DNA from: Burkholderiales bacterium
GTDB taxonomy: Bacteria; Pseudomonadota; Gammaproteobacteria; Burkholderiales; Burkholderiaceae_C
Assembly (NCBI GenBank): GCA_011390055.1
Contig: JAABTC010000001.1
Coordinates: forward strand, 1 to 26,015
Direction of reading: 5' to 3'
Length of the DNA stretch: 26,015 nucleotides
Part shown: piece after piece, positions 14,729-23,612 of the stretch
How positions within the stretch are numbered: position 1 is the stretch's first letter
Layout: every line of letters starts with the position of its first letter
Program-made: the position numbers and the translations under genes
The notes under the pieces: generated by a model
What the model saw: only the letters and a program-made list of their open reading frames with translations
Databases searched by the model: none
Told to the model about the DNA's origin: nothing

Positions 14729-14950
14729 TCAGGCCTCGGGTCGGGGCTGACCGTCGGCCCAGCGCAGGAGCGCCTCGCCCCACTCGCGCGCCGTCTGCGG
14801 GTCGATGTCGAAGACGGTGAAGCGGCTCTTCTCTCGGATGCGCGTTCGCAGCAGGCTCATGCCACCGGCTTCATGGTCGAGTTGCTGCAGCTCGATTTCC
14901 TGACCGCCCAGGGGCGCGCGCAACTTGGCAAGGCTGGTCGTGCGCGGCAT
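14729..14950 (-). CDS. 73-aa leader protein of the divergent operon
   Basis: A 73-residue protein I cannot assign. It starts MPRTTSLAKLRAPLGGQEI and contains a central GGMSLLRTRIREKSRFTVFDIDPQTAREW segment that looks like a small alpha/beta domain with a C-terminal helix. It has no cysteine. The start at 14950 is well supported by GGAGG six bases upstream; an in-frame extension to 14992 has no ribosome binding site. It is the first gene of the nine-gene minus-strand unit and is four bases from the Cas6-like gene. The size and basic character would suit an RNA- or DNA-associated partner, which is inference. Confidence 0.7.
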   Translation of the reverse strand: MPRTTSLAKLRAPLGGQEIELQQLDHEAGGMSLLRTRIREKSRFTVFDIDPQTAREWGEALLRWADGQPRPEA

Positions 14951-14999
14951 TCGTTTCCTCCGGGTGCCGCATTGAGCGCGGGCGCCCGGCAAGCGTCCA

Positions 15000-15014
15000 T
15001 ACCCGGTACGGGTG
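15000..15014. promoter_or_regulatory. Second, weaker copy of the shared palindrome
   Basis: TACCCGGTACGGGTG has half-sites TACCCGG and, on the other strand, CACCCGT, with the inner perfect inverted repeat ACCCG-GTA-CGGGT. It lies 49 bases before the 73-aa gene and 24 bases (start to start) from the dsrA-proximal copy, so it may serve the divergent operon. Confidence 0.4.
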
Positions 15015-15023
15015 AGCGTCGCC

Positions 15024-15040
15024 TACGCCATCCGGGTAGT
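15024..15040. promoter_or_regulatory. Palindromic regulator site upstream of dsrA (shared with soxY)
   Basis: TACGCCATCCGGGTAGT matches the site upstream of soxY (6719-6735) at 14 of 17 positions and has the same TAC-N9-GTA symmetry. It ends 53 bases before the dsrA ATG. It is probably bound by the same LuxR/NarL-type or other dimeric activator that acts at soxY. Confidence 0.55.
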
Positions 15041-15093
15041 GCCGCAGGCATCGATCCGGTCTATCGTCGCCGCAGCACACAGGAGCGCCCACC

Positions 15094-16389
15094 ATGGCCA
15101 AGAAGCAGCACCCGACGCCGATGCTCGACGAGCTGGAAAGCGGCCCCTGGCCCAGCTTCGTCACCGGCTTGAAGCGGCTGGCCGACGACAAGGACTACAT
15201 GGTTGACCTGATGGGTCAGCTCGAGACCTCCTACCGCACGCGCAAAGGCTATTGGAAGGGCGGCACGGTCGGCGTCTTCGGCTACGGCGGCGGCGTGATC
15301 CCGCGCTTCACCGAGCTGAAGGACGAGAAAGGCGCGCCGGTTTTCCCCGACGCCGCCGAGTTCCACACCCTGCGCGTGCAGCCGCCCGCCGGCATGCATT
15401 ACGACACCCAGGTCCTGCGCAAGATGGCCGACATCTGGGAAGAGCACGGCTCGGGCCTGATCGCCTTCCACGGCCAGTCGGGCGACATCATGTTCCAGGG
15501 GGCGAAGACCAACAAAGTCCAGGACGCCTTCGATGCGCTGAACGAACTCGGCTTCGACCTGGGTGGCGCCGGCCCCGCGGTGCGCACCTCGATGAGCTGC
15601 GTCGGCGCCGCACGCTGCGAGCAGAGCTGCTACGACGAATCGCGCGCGCACCGCCAGGTGATCAACAACTTCCTCGACGACATTCACCGCCCAGCCCTGC
15701 CCTACAAGTTCAAGTTCAAGTTTTCGGGGTGCCCGAACGACTGCATGAACTCGATCCAGCGCTCCGACATGGCCGTCATCGGCACCTGGCGCGACAACAT
15801 GCGCACCGACGAGGAACTGGCACGCAAGTGGTTCGACAAGCACGGCATGGACGAGCTGGTCAACGACGTGGTCGCACGTTGCCCGACCAAGACCATCCTG
15901 CTCAAGGAGATCAAGAACGTCGCTGCGGGCGACACCATCTCCAGCGTCAAGGTCAGCGACACGCACGCACTCGAGATCGACAACAGCAACTGCGTGCGCT
16001 GCATGCACTGCGTCAACGTCATGACGGGCGCGCTGGCCAAGGGCACGGACACCGGCGCGTCGATCCTGATCGGCGGTAAGCGCACGCTCAAGATCGGCGA
16101 CCTGATGGGCACCGTGATCGTGCCCTTCATGCCGCTGAAGACCGACGAGGACTACGACGCGCTGGTCGAACTTGGGCAGAAGGTGATCGACTTCTTCGCC
16201 GAGAACGCACTCGAGCACGAGCGCACCGGCGAAATGATCGAGCGCATCGGCTTGGTCAATTTCCTTGAGGGCATCGGCGTCGACATCGACGCCAACATGG
16301 TGGCCACGCCGCGTACCAATCCCTATGTGCGCACCGACGGCTGGGACGACGACGTCGCCCGGATCAACGCCAAGAAACAAGCCGCCTGA
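15094..16389 (+). CDS. dsrA: DsrA, reverse dissimilatory sulfite reductase alpha
   Basis: A 431-residue siroheme/iron-sulfur subunit. Cluster and siroheme ligands are in SCVGAARCEQSC (Cys169, Cys175) and SGCPNDC (Cys213, Cys217). A ferredoxin-type insert follows with CVRCMHC (Cys300, Cys303, Cys306). In sulfur oxidisers DsrAB runs in reverse, oxidising sulfur delivered by DsrC to sulfite in the cytoplasm. The oxidative direction is supported by the companion genes dsrEFH and dsrL, not by DsrA residues inspected here. AGGAG lies eight bases before the ATG. It is the first gene of the thirteen-gene dsr run, 15 bases from dsrB. Confidence 0.98.
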   Translation: MAKKQHPTPMLDELESGPWPSFVTGLKRLADDKDYMVDLMGQLETSYRTRKGYWKGGTVGVFGYGGGVIPRFTELKDEKGAPVFPDAAEFHTLRVQPPAGMHYDTQVLRKMADIWEEHGSGLIAFHGQSGDIMFQGAKTNKVQDAFDALNELGFDLGGAGPAVRTSMSCVGAARCEQSCYDESRAHRQVINNFLDDIHRPALPYKFKFKFSGCPNDCMNSIQRSDMAVIGTWRDNMRTDEELARKWFDKHGMDELVNDVVARCPTKTILLKEIKNVAAGDTISSVKVSDTHALEIDNSNCVRCMHCVNVMTGALAKGTDTGASILIGGKRTLKIGDLMGTVIVPFMPLKTDEDYDALVELGQKVIDFFAENALEHERTGEMIERIGLVNFLEGIGVDIDANMVATPRTNPYVRTDGWDDDVARINAKKQAA

Positions 16390-16404
16390 CCGGGAGACAA
16401 GACC

Positions 16405-17472
16405 ATGGCTCAACGCGCCCCCATCGAAAGCGGCTGCCCCGATCCCAAGCCGTACATGCATCCGACGATGCTGAAGAACTACGGCAACTGGCGCTACCAC
16501 GACCGGCCGCGCCCCGGGGTGCTGCACCATGTCTCGCACACTGGCGACGAGATCTGGACCGTGCGCGCCGGCACCCAGCGCCAGATGGACGTCTACACGA
16601 TCCGCAAGCTGTGCGACATCGCCGACACCTTTGCCGACGGCCACGTGCGCTTCACGATCCGCTCGAACATCGAGTTCATGGTGGCCGACCAGAACAAGGT
16701 GGCGCCACTGATCGAATCGCTCACCAGCAACGGCTTTCCGGTCGGCGGCACCGGCAACTCGGTGTCGATGATCGCGCACACCCAGGGCTGGCTGCACTGC
16801 GACATTCCAGGCACCGACGCCTCGGGCGCCGTGAAGGCGCTGATGGACGACCTGTACGAGGAGTTCATCAAGGAGGACATGCCCAACCGCGTGCACCTGT
16901 CGACCTCCTGCTGCGAGATCAACTGCGGCGGCCAGGCCGACATCGCGATCATCGTGCAGCACACCAAGCCGCCGAAGATCAACCACGATCTGGTGGCCAA
17001 CGTCTGCGAGCGCCCGGCCGTGGTCGCGCGCTGCCCGGTGGCCGCCATCCGCCCCGCACTCGTCAACGGCAAGCCCTCGCTCGAGATCGACGAAAAAAAG
17101 TGCATGTGCTGCGGCGCCTGCTACCCGCCCTGCCCGCCGATGCAGATCAACGACCCGGAGTACACCAAGCTGGCGATCTGGGTCGGCGGCAAGAACTCGA
17201 ATGCGCGCAGCAAGCCGACCTTCATGAAGATGGTGGCCTCGGGCATCCCCAACAACCCGCCGCGCTGGCCCGAGGTGTCGGCCATCGTCAAGAAGATCCT
17301 CTACACCTACAAGGAAGATGCACGGTCGTGGGAGCGCGTCTCCGATTGGGTCGAGCGCATCGGCTGGCCGCGCTTCTTCGAGAAGTGCGACCTGCCCTTC
17401 ACCAAGTACCTGATCGACGACTGGCGCGGCTCACGGGCCAGCCTCAACGCCTCGACGCACATCCGCTTCTGA
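16405..17472 (+). CDS. dsrB: DsrB, reverse dissimilatory sulfite reductase beta
   Basis: A 355-residue partner of DsrA. The siroheme-proximal cysteines are in STSCCEINCGG (Cys169, Cys170, Cys174) and VVARCPVAAI (Cys210); the ferredoxin domain has CMCCGACYPPC (Cys233, Cys236, Cys239, Cys243). DsrB carries the catalytically active siroheme in the A2B2 complex. The length is normal for the beta subunit and the C-terminal WPRFFEKCDLPFTKYLIDDW is typical. GGGAGAC precedes the ATG. dsrE starts seven bases after its stop. Confidence 0.98.
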   Translation: MAQRAPIESGCPDPKPYMHPTMLKNYGNWRYHDRPRPGVLHHVSHTGDEIWTVRAGTQRQMDVYTIRKLCDIADTFADGHVRFTIRSNIEFMVADQNKVAPLIESLTSNGFPVGGTGNSVSMIAHTQGWLHCDIPGTDASGAVKALMDDLYEEFIKEDMPNRVHLSTSCCEINCGGQADIAIIVQHTKPPKINHDLVANVCERPAVVARCPVAAIRPALVNGKPSLEIDEKKCMCCGACYPPCPPMQINDPEYTKLAIWVGGKNSNARSKPTFMKMVASGIPNNPPRWPEVSAIVKKILYTYKEDARSWERVSDWVERIGWPRFFEKCDLPFTKYLIDDWRGSRASLNASTHIRF

Positions 17473-17479
17473 GCCCGCA

Positions 17480-17839
17480 ATGAAATTCGGACTGATGGTC
17501 AGCGAAGGGCCGTACACACACCAGGCGAGCGACACGGCTTACCAGTTCGCAGCCGCTGCGCTGGCCAAGGGCCACGAAGTCCAGCGCGTCTTTTTCTATC
17601 ACGACGGCGTCTACAACGCGAGCCGCCTGACCGAGCCGCCGCAGGACGACCGCCACATCGTCAACCGCTGGTCGGCGCTGGCGGCCGATCACAAGGTAGA
17701 TCTGGTGGTCTGCGTCGCCGCCGCGCTGCGCCGCGGCATCAAGGACGAAGTGCTGGCGCCGGGCTTTCGCATCTCGGGCCTCGGCCAGTTGGTCGACAGC
17801 GGCATCAAGTGCGACCGCCTGGTCACGTTCGGCGATTGA
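17480..17839 (+). CDS. dsrE: DsrE sulfur-relay subunit
   Basis: A 119-residue cytoplasmic protein starting MKFGLMVSEGPYTHQ. The active cysteine Cys78 is in DLVVCVAA, the same residue number as the sulfur-carrying cysteine known in Allochromatium DsrE. DsrE, DsrF and DsrH form an E2F2H2 complex that passes persulfide sulfur to DsrC; the complex occurs in sulfur oxidisers and is absent from sulfate reducers, which sets the direction of this Dsr pathway. The ATG is seven bases after dsrB; dsrF follows after ten. Confidence 0.97.
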   Translation: MKFGLMVSEGPYTHQASDTAYQFAAAALAKGHEVQRVFFYHDGVYNASRLTEPPQDDRHIVNRWSALAADHKVDLVVCVAAALRRGIKDEVLAPGFRISGLGQLVDSGIKCDRLVTFGD

Positions 17840-17849
17840 GGTGCAGGCG

Positions 17850-18206
17850 ATGAAGAAATTCATGTTCGTCAACCGCAAGGCCCCGTTCGGCACGATCTAT
17901 GCGCTCGAAAGCCTCGAGGTCGTGCTGATCGCGGCGACCTTCGACCAGGATGTCAGCCTGGCCTTCATCGACGACGGTGTCTACGAGTTGGTCAAGGGCC
18001 AGAACCCGAAGGGCCTGGGCATCAAGAACCACTCGCCGACCTACCGCGCGCTCGACGGCTACGACGTCGAGAAGCTGTACGTCGAACGCGAGTCGATGGA
18101 GATGCGTGGTTTGTCCGAGGCCGATCTGCTGGTGCCGGTCGAAGTGCTCAGCAGCGCCCGCATGGCCGATTTGATGGCCGAGCAGGACGTGATCCTGTCG
18201 TTCTAG
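17850..18206 (+). CDS. dsrF: DsrF subunit of the DsrEFH complex
   Basis: A 118-residue DsrE/DsrF-fold protein (MKKFMFVNRKAPFGTIYALE, LAFIDDGVYELVKGQ). It contains no cysteine at all, so within the hexamer it would be structural while DsrE Cys78 and DsrH Cys18 handle sulfur. ATG at 17850 is chosen over an in-frame GTG three codons upstream because GAGG lies eight bases before it. The gene is ten bases after dsrE and twelve bases before dsrH. Confidence 0.95.
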   Translation: MKKFMFVNRKAPFGTIYALESLEVVLIAATFDQDVSLAFIDDGVYELVKGQNPKGLGIKNHSPTYRALDGYDVEKLYVERESMEMRGLSEADLLVPVEVLSSARMADLMAEQDVILSF

Positions 18207-18217
18207 AGGCACACCCC

Positions 18218-18517
18218 ATGCTGCACATCGTCAACAAGTCGCCCACCCAAACCAATGCGCTGCAAAGCTGCCTGCGCCTGGCCAAGCCCGGTCACGCCGT
18301 GTTGCTGACCGAAGACGCTGTCTATGCGGCGACAGCAGCCGGCGCCGAATCCGCCGGCCTGGCGGATCCACTCACGCAGTTCAAGGTCTATGCCCTGCAG
18401 CCCGACGTCGACGCACGCGGCATGGCGGGCAAGCTGGTTGAAGGCGTCACCAGCGTCGACTACGCCGGCTTCGTCGACCTCGTCGCGGAGCACCCGAACA
18501 ACCAGTCGTGGCTCTGA
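18218..18517 (+). CDS. dsrH: DsrH subunit of the DsrEFH complex
   Basis: A 99-residue member of the DsrH/TusB family: MLHIVNKSPTQTNALQSCLRLAKPG, VLLTEDAVYAA and a C-terminal HPNNQSWL. Cys18 corresponds in position to the conserved DsrH cysteine (Cys20 in Allochromatium). It completes the E2F2H2 sulfur-transfer complex. AGAGGCA precedes the ATG. dsrC starts 39 bases downstream. Confidence 0.95.
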   Translation: MLHIVNKSPTQTNALQSCLRLAKPGHAVLLTEDAVYAATAAGAESAGLADPLTQFKVYALQPDVDARGMAGKLVEGVTSVDYAGFVDLVAEHPNNQSWL

Positions 18518-18556
18518 AGAGTCCACGCGCCACCCATCCCGCAGCAGGAGACCCCC

Positions 18557-18889
18557 ATGGGCATCGAAGTCAACGGCACCACCTACGAAACCGACGAAGA
18601 AGGCTATCTGGCCGATCTGTCCGAATGGACCGAGGACATCGGCAAGGCGCTCGCGGTGGAAGAGAAGGTCGACATGACACCCGGCCACTGGGAGGTCGTG
18701 AATTTCCTGCGCGACTACTACAACGAGTACCAGATCGCGCCGGCCGTGCGCGTGCTGACCAAGGCCATCGGCAAGAAACTCGGCGAGGACAAGGGCAACA
18801 GCAAGTACCTCTACGAACTGTTCCCTTATGGCCCGGCCAAGCAGGCCTGCAAGATCGCCGGCCTGCCCAAGCCGACCGGCTGCGTCTGA
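18557..18889 (+). CDS. dsrC: DsrC sulfur carrier (two-cysteine form)
   Basis: A 110-residue true DsrC: ...PAKQACKIAGLPKPTGCV with Cys98 and the penultimate Cys109, the pair that forms trisulfide or disulfide states during turnover. It takes sulfur from DsrEFH, presents it to DsrAB and is processed by the DsrMKJOP membrane complex. AGGAGAC lies before the ATG at 18557. It is clearly more complete than the single-cysteine paralogue at 13760-14089, which is about the same length and shares the PAKQxCK(I/V)AGLP core. Confidence 0.98.
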   Translation: MGIEVNGTTYETDEEGYLADLSEWTEDIGKALAVEEKVDMTPGHWEVVNFLRDYYNEYQIAPAVRVLTKAIGKKLGEDKGNSKYLYELFPYGPAKQACKIAGLPKPTGCV

Positions 18890-18926
18890 GCCCGCGAGCG
18901 GCCTGCCGATCGAGCATGCGTCCGGC

Positions 18927-19658
18927 ATGAACGCACTCGCGATCGCCTACGCCGCGCTCTTCTACGTCGCGACGGCCGTGCTCGTCGTTGGCGTGGCACT
19001 CAAGATCCGGCGTTATGCCGGCGTGCCGGCGCCGCTGAAGATCCCCACCACACCCGCGCCGACCAGCACGGGCGGCGTGGCGCTGCGGCTGACGCGCGAG
19101 GTGGTCTTCTTCGAGAGCCTGTTCAAGGCCAGCAAATGGACCTGGCTGTTCGGCTGGCTGTTTCACGCTGCGCTGCTGCTGGTGCTGCTGCGCCACCTGC
19201 GCTACTTCCAGCAGCCGGTGTGGGCACCGATCGTCTGGGTGCAGGCCTTCGGCATCTACGCCGGCTTCGCGATGGTCATCGGGCTGGCGGGCCTGTGGGC
19301 ACGCCGCTTCCTGGTCGATCGCGTGCGCTACATCTCCACGCCGTCGGACCATCTGCACCTGGCGCTGCTGCTCGCCATCGGCCTCACGGGCCTGGGCATG
19401 CGCTTTGTCGCCCCGACCGACATCGTCGCCGTCAAGGCCTTCATGCTCGGCCTGATGCGCCTGGACATCCAGCCGCTGCCCGCCGACCCGCTGCTGCTGC
19501 TGCACCTGGCGCTCGTCGCGCTGCTGATGCTGGTCTTCCCGATCAGCAAGTTGATGCACGCGCCAGGCCTGTTCTTCAGCCCGACGCGCAACCAGAGCGA
19601 CAACTCGCGCGAGGTGCGCCACCTGGCGGCCTGGGCCTCGGTGGCCGACAAGCGATAA
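18927..19658 (+). CDS. dsrM: DsrM membrane haem b subunit
   Basis: A 243-residue integral membrane protein with about five transmembrane helices (near residues 3-25, 70-88, 95-125, 140-165 and 190-212), resembling the NarI-type cytochrome b of respiratory complexes. Membrane-placed histidines in WLFHAALLLVLL, LHLALLLAIG and LLLHLALVALL are haem b ligand candidates. DsrM exchanges electrons between the quinone pool and DsrK. The ATG at 18927 is the first that gives the N-terminal helix; there is no strong ribosome binding site. The longer frame upstream overlaps dsrC and is rejected. dsrK begins two bases after its stop. Confidence 0.95.
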   Translation: MNALAIAYAALFYVATAVLVVGVALKIRRYAGVPAPLKIPTTPAPTSTGGVALRLTREVVFFESLFKASKWTWLFGWLFHAALLLVLLRHLRYFQQPVWAPIVWVQAFGIYAGFAMVIGLAGLWARRFLVDRVRYISTPSDHLHLALLLAIGLTGLGMRFVAPTDIVAVKAFMLGLMRLDIQPLPADPLLLLHLALVALLMLVFPISKLMHAPGLFFSPTRNQSDNSREVRHLAAWASVADKR

Positions 19659-19660
19659 CC

Positions 19661-21157
<1,497 letters not shown>

Positions 21158-21179
21158 TTCGAATCGAGGAGAACTCCCG

Positions 21180-23150
21180 ATGTCCGCCCTGCCCCCGACC
21201 GCCGAAGCCAAGCCGCTGACCTTCCGTCGCTACAAGGACGACGACCACAAGCCGCTGGCCTGGCAGAAGGAAATCTTCGACGCCGACCACAGCCACAAGT
21301 GCCCGACCTACATCCAGAGCACGCCGCCCTGCCAGGGCTCGTGCCCGTCGGGCGAAGACATCCGCGGCTACCTCAACATCGTGCGCGGCATCGAGAAGCC
21401 GCCGGCGGGTGTGCCCTGGCAGGAATACGCGTGGCGCCGCCTGACCGACGCCAACCCGTTCCCGTCGGTGATGGGCCGCGTCTGCCCGGCGCCGTGCGAG
21501 TCGGGCTGTAACCGCAATCAGGTCGAGGATTTCGTCGGTATCAATTCCGTCGAGCACTTCCTCGGCGAATGGGCGATCGAGCACAAGCTCGCGTTCAACA
21601 AGCCCGCCGCCTCCAGCGGCAAGACCGTGGCCGTGATCGGCGCCGGCCCGGCCGGCCTCTCGGCCGCCTACCAGCTGGCCAAGAGGGGCCATGCGGTGAC
21701 CGTCTTCGACGAGCGCAAGGAGGCCGGCGGCATGATGCGCTACGGCATCCCGGGCTTTCGCACGCCGCGCGAGGTGCTCGACGCCGAGATCCAGCGCATC
21801 GTCGACCTCGGCATCGCGCTGCGCATGAACTGCCGCATCGGCACCGACATCACCCTCGACGACATCCGGGCCGGCTTCGACGCCGTCTTCCTCGGCATGG
21901 GCGCACAGAGCGGCCGGCCGCTGCCGGTGGAGGGTGCCGAGGCGCCCAACGTCGTCACCGCCACCGCGTTCCTCCAGGCCTTCAACGACGGCCGCATGCA
22001 GCACGTCGGCAGGCGCGTGGTCGTCGTCGGCGGAGGCGACACCTCGATCGACGTCGCCACCGTTGCGCGCCGCCTGGGCCACATCGATCAGGTGCACGAG
22101 AGCGACCGGCCCGAGAACGTGATCGGCGGCTTCGCGGCGCACGACGCGGCCACGCTCTCGGCGCGCATGGGCGCCGAGGTCACGCTGACCTCGATCTTCG
22201 CGATCGAGAAGATGCAGGCTAGCAGGCACGAGGTCGAGCATGCGCTGGCCGAAGGTATCGCGATCCGCGGCGGCCTGGCGCCGGTGGCGGTGATTCGGGG
22301 CGCGGACGGCCGCGCCACCGCCCTGCGCGTGATCCGCTGCGAGGCGCGGATCGTCGGTGGCAAGCTCGACGTGAAGCAGATCGTCGGCACCGAAGAAGAC
22401 ATCGAAGCCGACCTGATCGTCTCGGCCATCGGCCAGGCGGTCGACTTCACCGGCCTGGAGGCGCTCGCCAACGGCAAGGGCGGCATCACCGCCGACAAGA
22501 ACTACCAGGTGCAGGGCCAGGACGGCAAACCCAGCGGCATGTTCGTCGGCGGCGACGTCGTGCGCCCGCACCTGCTGACCACCGCAATCGGGCATGGCGC
22601 GATCGCAGCCGACGGCATCGACCGCATGCTGCGCAGCGAGGCGCTGGACAAGCGGCCCAAGATCGACGTGCACAGCTTCGACCTGGCGCGCAAGATGATC
22701 GAGAAGGGCCTGAAGATCACGCAGATCGAAGAGCCGCTGCGCGGCACCGACGCCAGCACCGGCGCGATCCACAACTTCGACGACCGCTCCGACCGCTACG
22801 TGATCCCGCACAAGGACCTGTTTCTCGGCCACTTCAATTACACCCCGCGCAACAAGCGCAAGATCGTCAACCTCAACGCCGAAGAGGCGCTGAACAATTT
22901 CGAGGAGCGCATGCTGCCGCTGCTTGAAACGCAGGCCCAGGCCGAGGCCAAGCGCTGCATGAGTTGCGGCCAGTGCTTCGAATGCGACAACTGCGTCGTC
23001 TACTGTCCGCAGACCGCGGTGTTCAAGGTCCCGAAGAGCAAATCGACGACCGGCCGCTACGTCGACACCGACTACAACAAGTGCATCGGCTGCCACATCT
23101 GCGCCGATGTCTGCCCCACCGGCTACATCCAGATGGGTCTCGGGGAGTAG
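21180..23150 (+). CDS. dsrL: DsrL iron-sulfur flavoprotein NAD(P)H oxidoreductase
   Basis: A 656-residue glutamate-synthase-small-subunit-like flavoprotein. The N-terminal cysteines (Cys41, 51, 55 and VCPAPCESGC at 102-110) bind clusters; the FAD Rossmann motif is VIGAGPAGL (152-160), the pyridine-nucleotide motif is VVGGGDTS (282-289), and the C-terminal ferredoxin domain has CMSCGQCFECDNC and CIGCHICADVC. DsrL passes electrons between DsrAB and NAD(P); its C-terminal ferredoxin domain is seen in rDsr clusters of sulfur oxidisers. AGGAGAA lies before the ATG. dsrJ follows with no spacer. Confidence 0.97.
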   Translation: MSALPPTAEAKPLTFRRYKDDDHKPLAWQKEIFDADHSHKCPTYIQSTPPCQGSCPSGEDIRGYLNIVRGIEKPPAGVPWQEYAWRRLTDANPFPSVMGRVCPAPCESGCNRNQVEDFVGINSVEHFLGEWAIEHKLAFNKPAASSGKTVAVIGAGPAGLSAAYQLAKRGHAVTVFDERKEAGGMMRYGIPGFRTPREVLDAEIQRIVDLGIALRMNCRIGTDITLDDIRAGFDAVFLGMGAQSGRPLPVEGAEAPNVVTATAFLQAFNDGRMQHVGRRVVVVGGGDTSIDVATVARRLGHIDQVHESDRPENVIGGFAAHDAATLSARMGAEVTLTSIFAIEKMQASRHEVEHALAEGIAIRGGLAPVAVIRGADGRATALRVIRCEARIVGGKLDVKQIVGTEEDIEADLIVSAIGQAVDFTGLEALANGKGGITADKNYQVQGQDGKPSGMFVGGDVVRPHLLTTAIGHGAIAADGIDRMLRSEALDKRPKIDVHSFDLARKMIEKGLKITQIEEPLRGTDASTGAIHNFDDRSDRYVIPHKDLFLGHFNYTPRNKRKIVNLNAEEALNNFEERMLPLLETQAQAEAKRCMSCGQCFECDNCVVYCPQTAVFKVPKSKSTTGRYVDTDYNKCIGCHICADVCPTGYIQMGLGE

Positions 23151-23612
23151 GTGGCCCCCCCCCGAAGCGCCTTCGGCGCCTCCCCCCCAGGAGGGCGACG
23201 CCAGCGGACCGGCAAAGCCGGATCCGCGGCGTCCGCTTGGTCGCGGGCGGTGGTACTCACCCTGCTCGCCTGTTCCCAGGCGAGTCTCGCGGCTGAGGGT
23301 CGCACACCGCAGCCGACGATCGAGCCCGCGCGCGCCGGCACGCAATGCCTCGCAGACCCAGCGACGATGCGCCGCGACCACCCCGCCATGCTCGAGCACC
23401 AGCGCGACCTGACGGTGCGCGGCGGCATCCGCGGGGCGAAAGCCAGTCTCAGGGCCTGCATCGGCTGCCACGCCAGTTCAACAACTCACAGCGTCGCCAA
23501 GAGTGACACCAACTTCTGCGTCAGTTGCCACAGCTACGTCGCGGTGCGCATCGACTGTTTCGAATGCCATGCCACCAAGCCGTCGGCCACGGCATTGAGC
23601 CGGTCGCCATGA
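23151..23612 (+). CDS. dsrJ: DsrJ triheme cytochrome c
   Basis: A 153-residue exported cytochrome with three haem motifs: CIGCH (103-107), CVSCH (123-127) and CFECH (136-140). Cys66 in TQCLADPATMRRDHP is the conserved cysteine proposed as the unusual axial ligand of one haem. DsrJ works on the periplasmic side of DsrMKJOP. The start is uncertain. GTG at 23151 abuts the dsrL stop (TAGGTG), with GGGGAG only three bases away; the next in-frame start is GTG at 23250. Residues 1-30 come from a hairpin-rich repeat and look unlike other DsrJ leaders, before the hydrophobic signal VVLTLLACSQASLAA. That core also contains a lipobox-like LLAC. Confidence 0.9.
   Translation: MAPPRSAFGASPPGGRRQRTGKAGSAASAWSRAVVLTLLACSQASLAAEGRTPQPTIEPARAGTQCLADPATMRRDHPAMLEHQRDLTVRGGIRGAKASLRACIGCHASSTTHSVAKSDTNFCVSCHSYVAVRIDCFECHATKPSATALSRSP
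23155..23240. repeat. GC-rich hairpin repeat (REP-like) in the dsrJ 5' end
   Basis: This stretch, C-tracts included, carries stacked hairpins: GCGCC-TTC-GGCGC (23167-23179), a ten-pair stem with one bulge and an AAA loop (23204-23227), and an alternative pairing of AGCGGAC (23203-23209) with GTCCGCT (23231-23237). Its composition resembles dispersed intergenic elements that I remember from Burkholderiales genomes. It is read as the first ~30 codons of dsrJ. Only one copy is in the window. Confidence 0.6.

Larger units (their letters stand above)
14951..15093. promoter_or_regulatory. Divergent promoter region between the nine-gene operon and dsrA
   Basis: This 143-base gap is the only space between two divergent transcripts and must hold both promoters. 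It contains two TAC-N9-GT(A/G) palindromes (15000-15014 and 15024-15040), one near each start codon. AGGAG precedes the dsrA ATG and GGAGG the 73-aa gene. No convincing sigma-70 -35/-10 pair could be picked with certainty, which fits activator-dependent promoters. Confidence 0.7.

Noticed and set aside
15061..16986. A 641-codon open frame antisense to dsrA and dsrB
   Set aside because: Composition is that of a high-GC shadow frame (rich in Val, Ala, His, Asp, Arg repeats), with no family motif, and both sense genes are certain.
18828..18926. An N-terminal extension of DsrM
   Set aside because: It overlaps the dsrC end, is not hydrophobic and ATG 18927 starts exactly at the first transmembrane helix.
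23155..23240. Insertion sequence end or attachment site
   Set aside because: No transposase, no target duplication and no terminal inverted repeat pair; the hairpins fit a REP-like element better.
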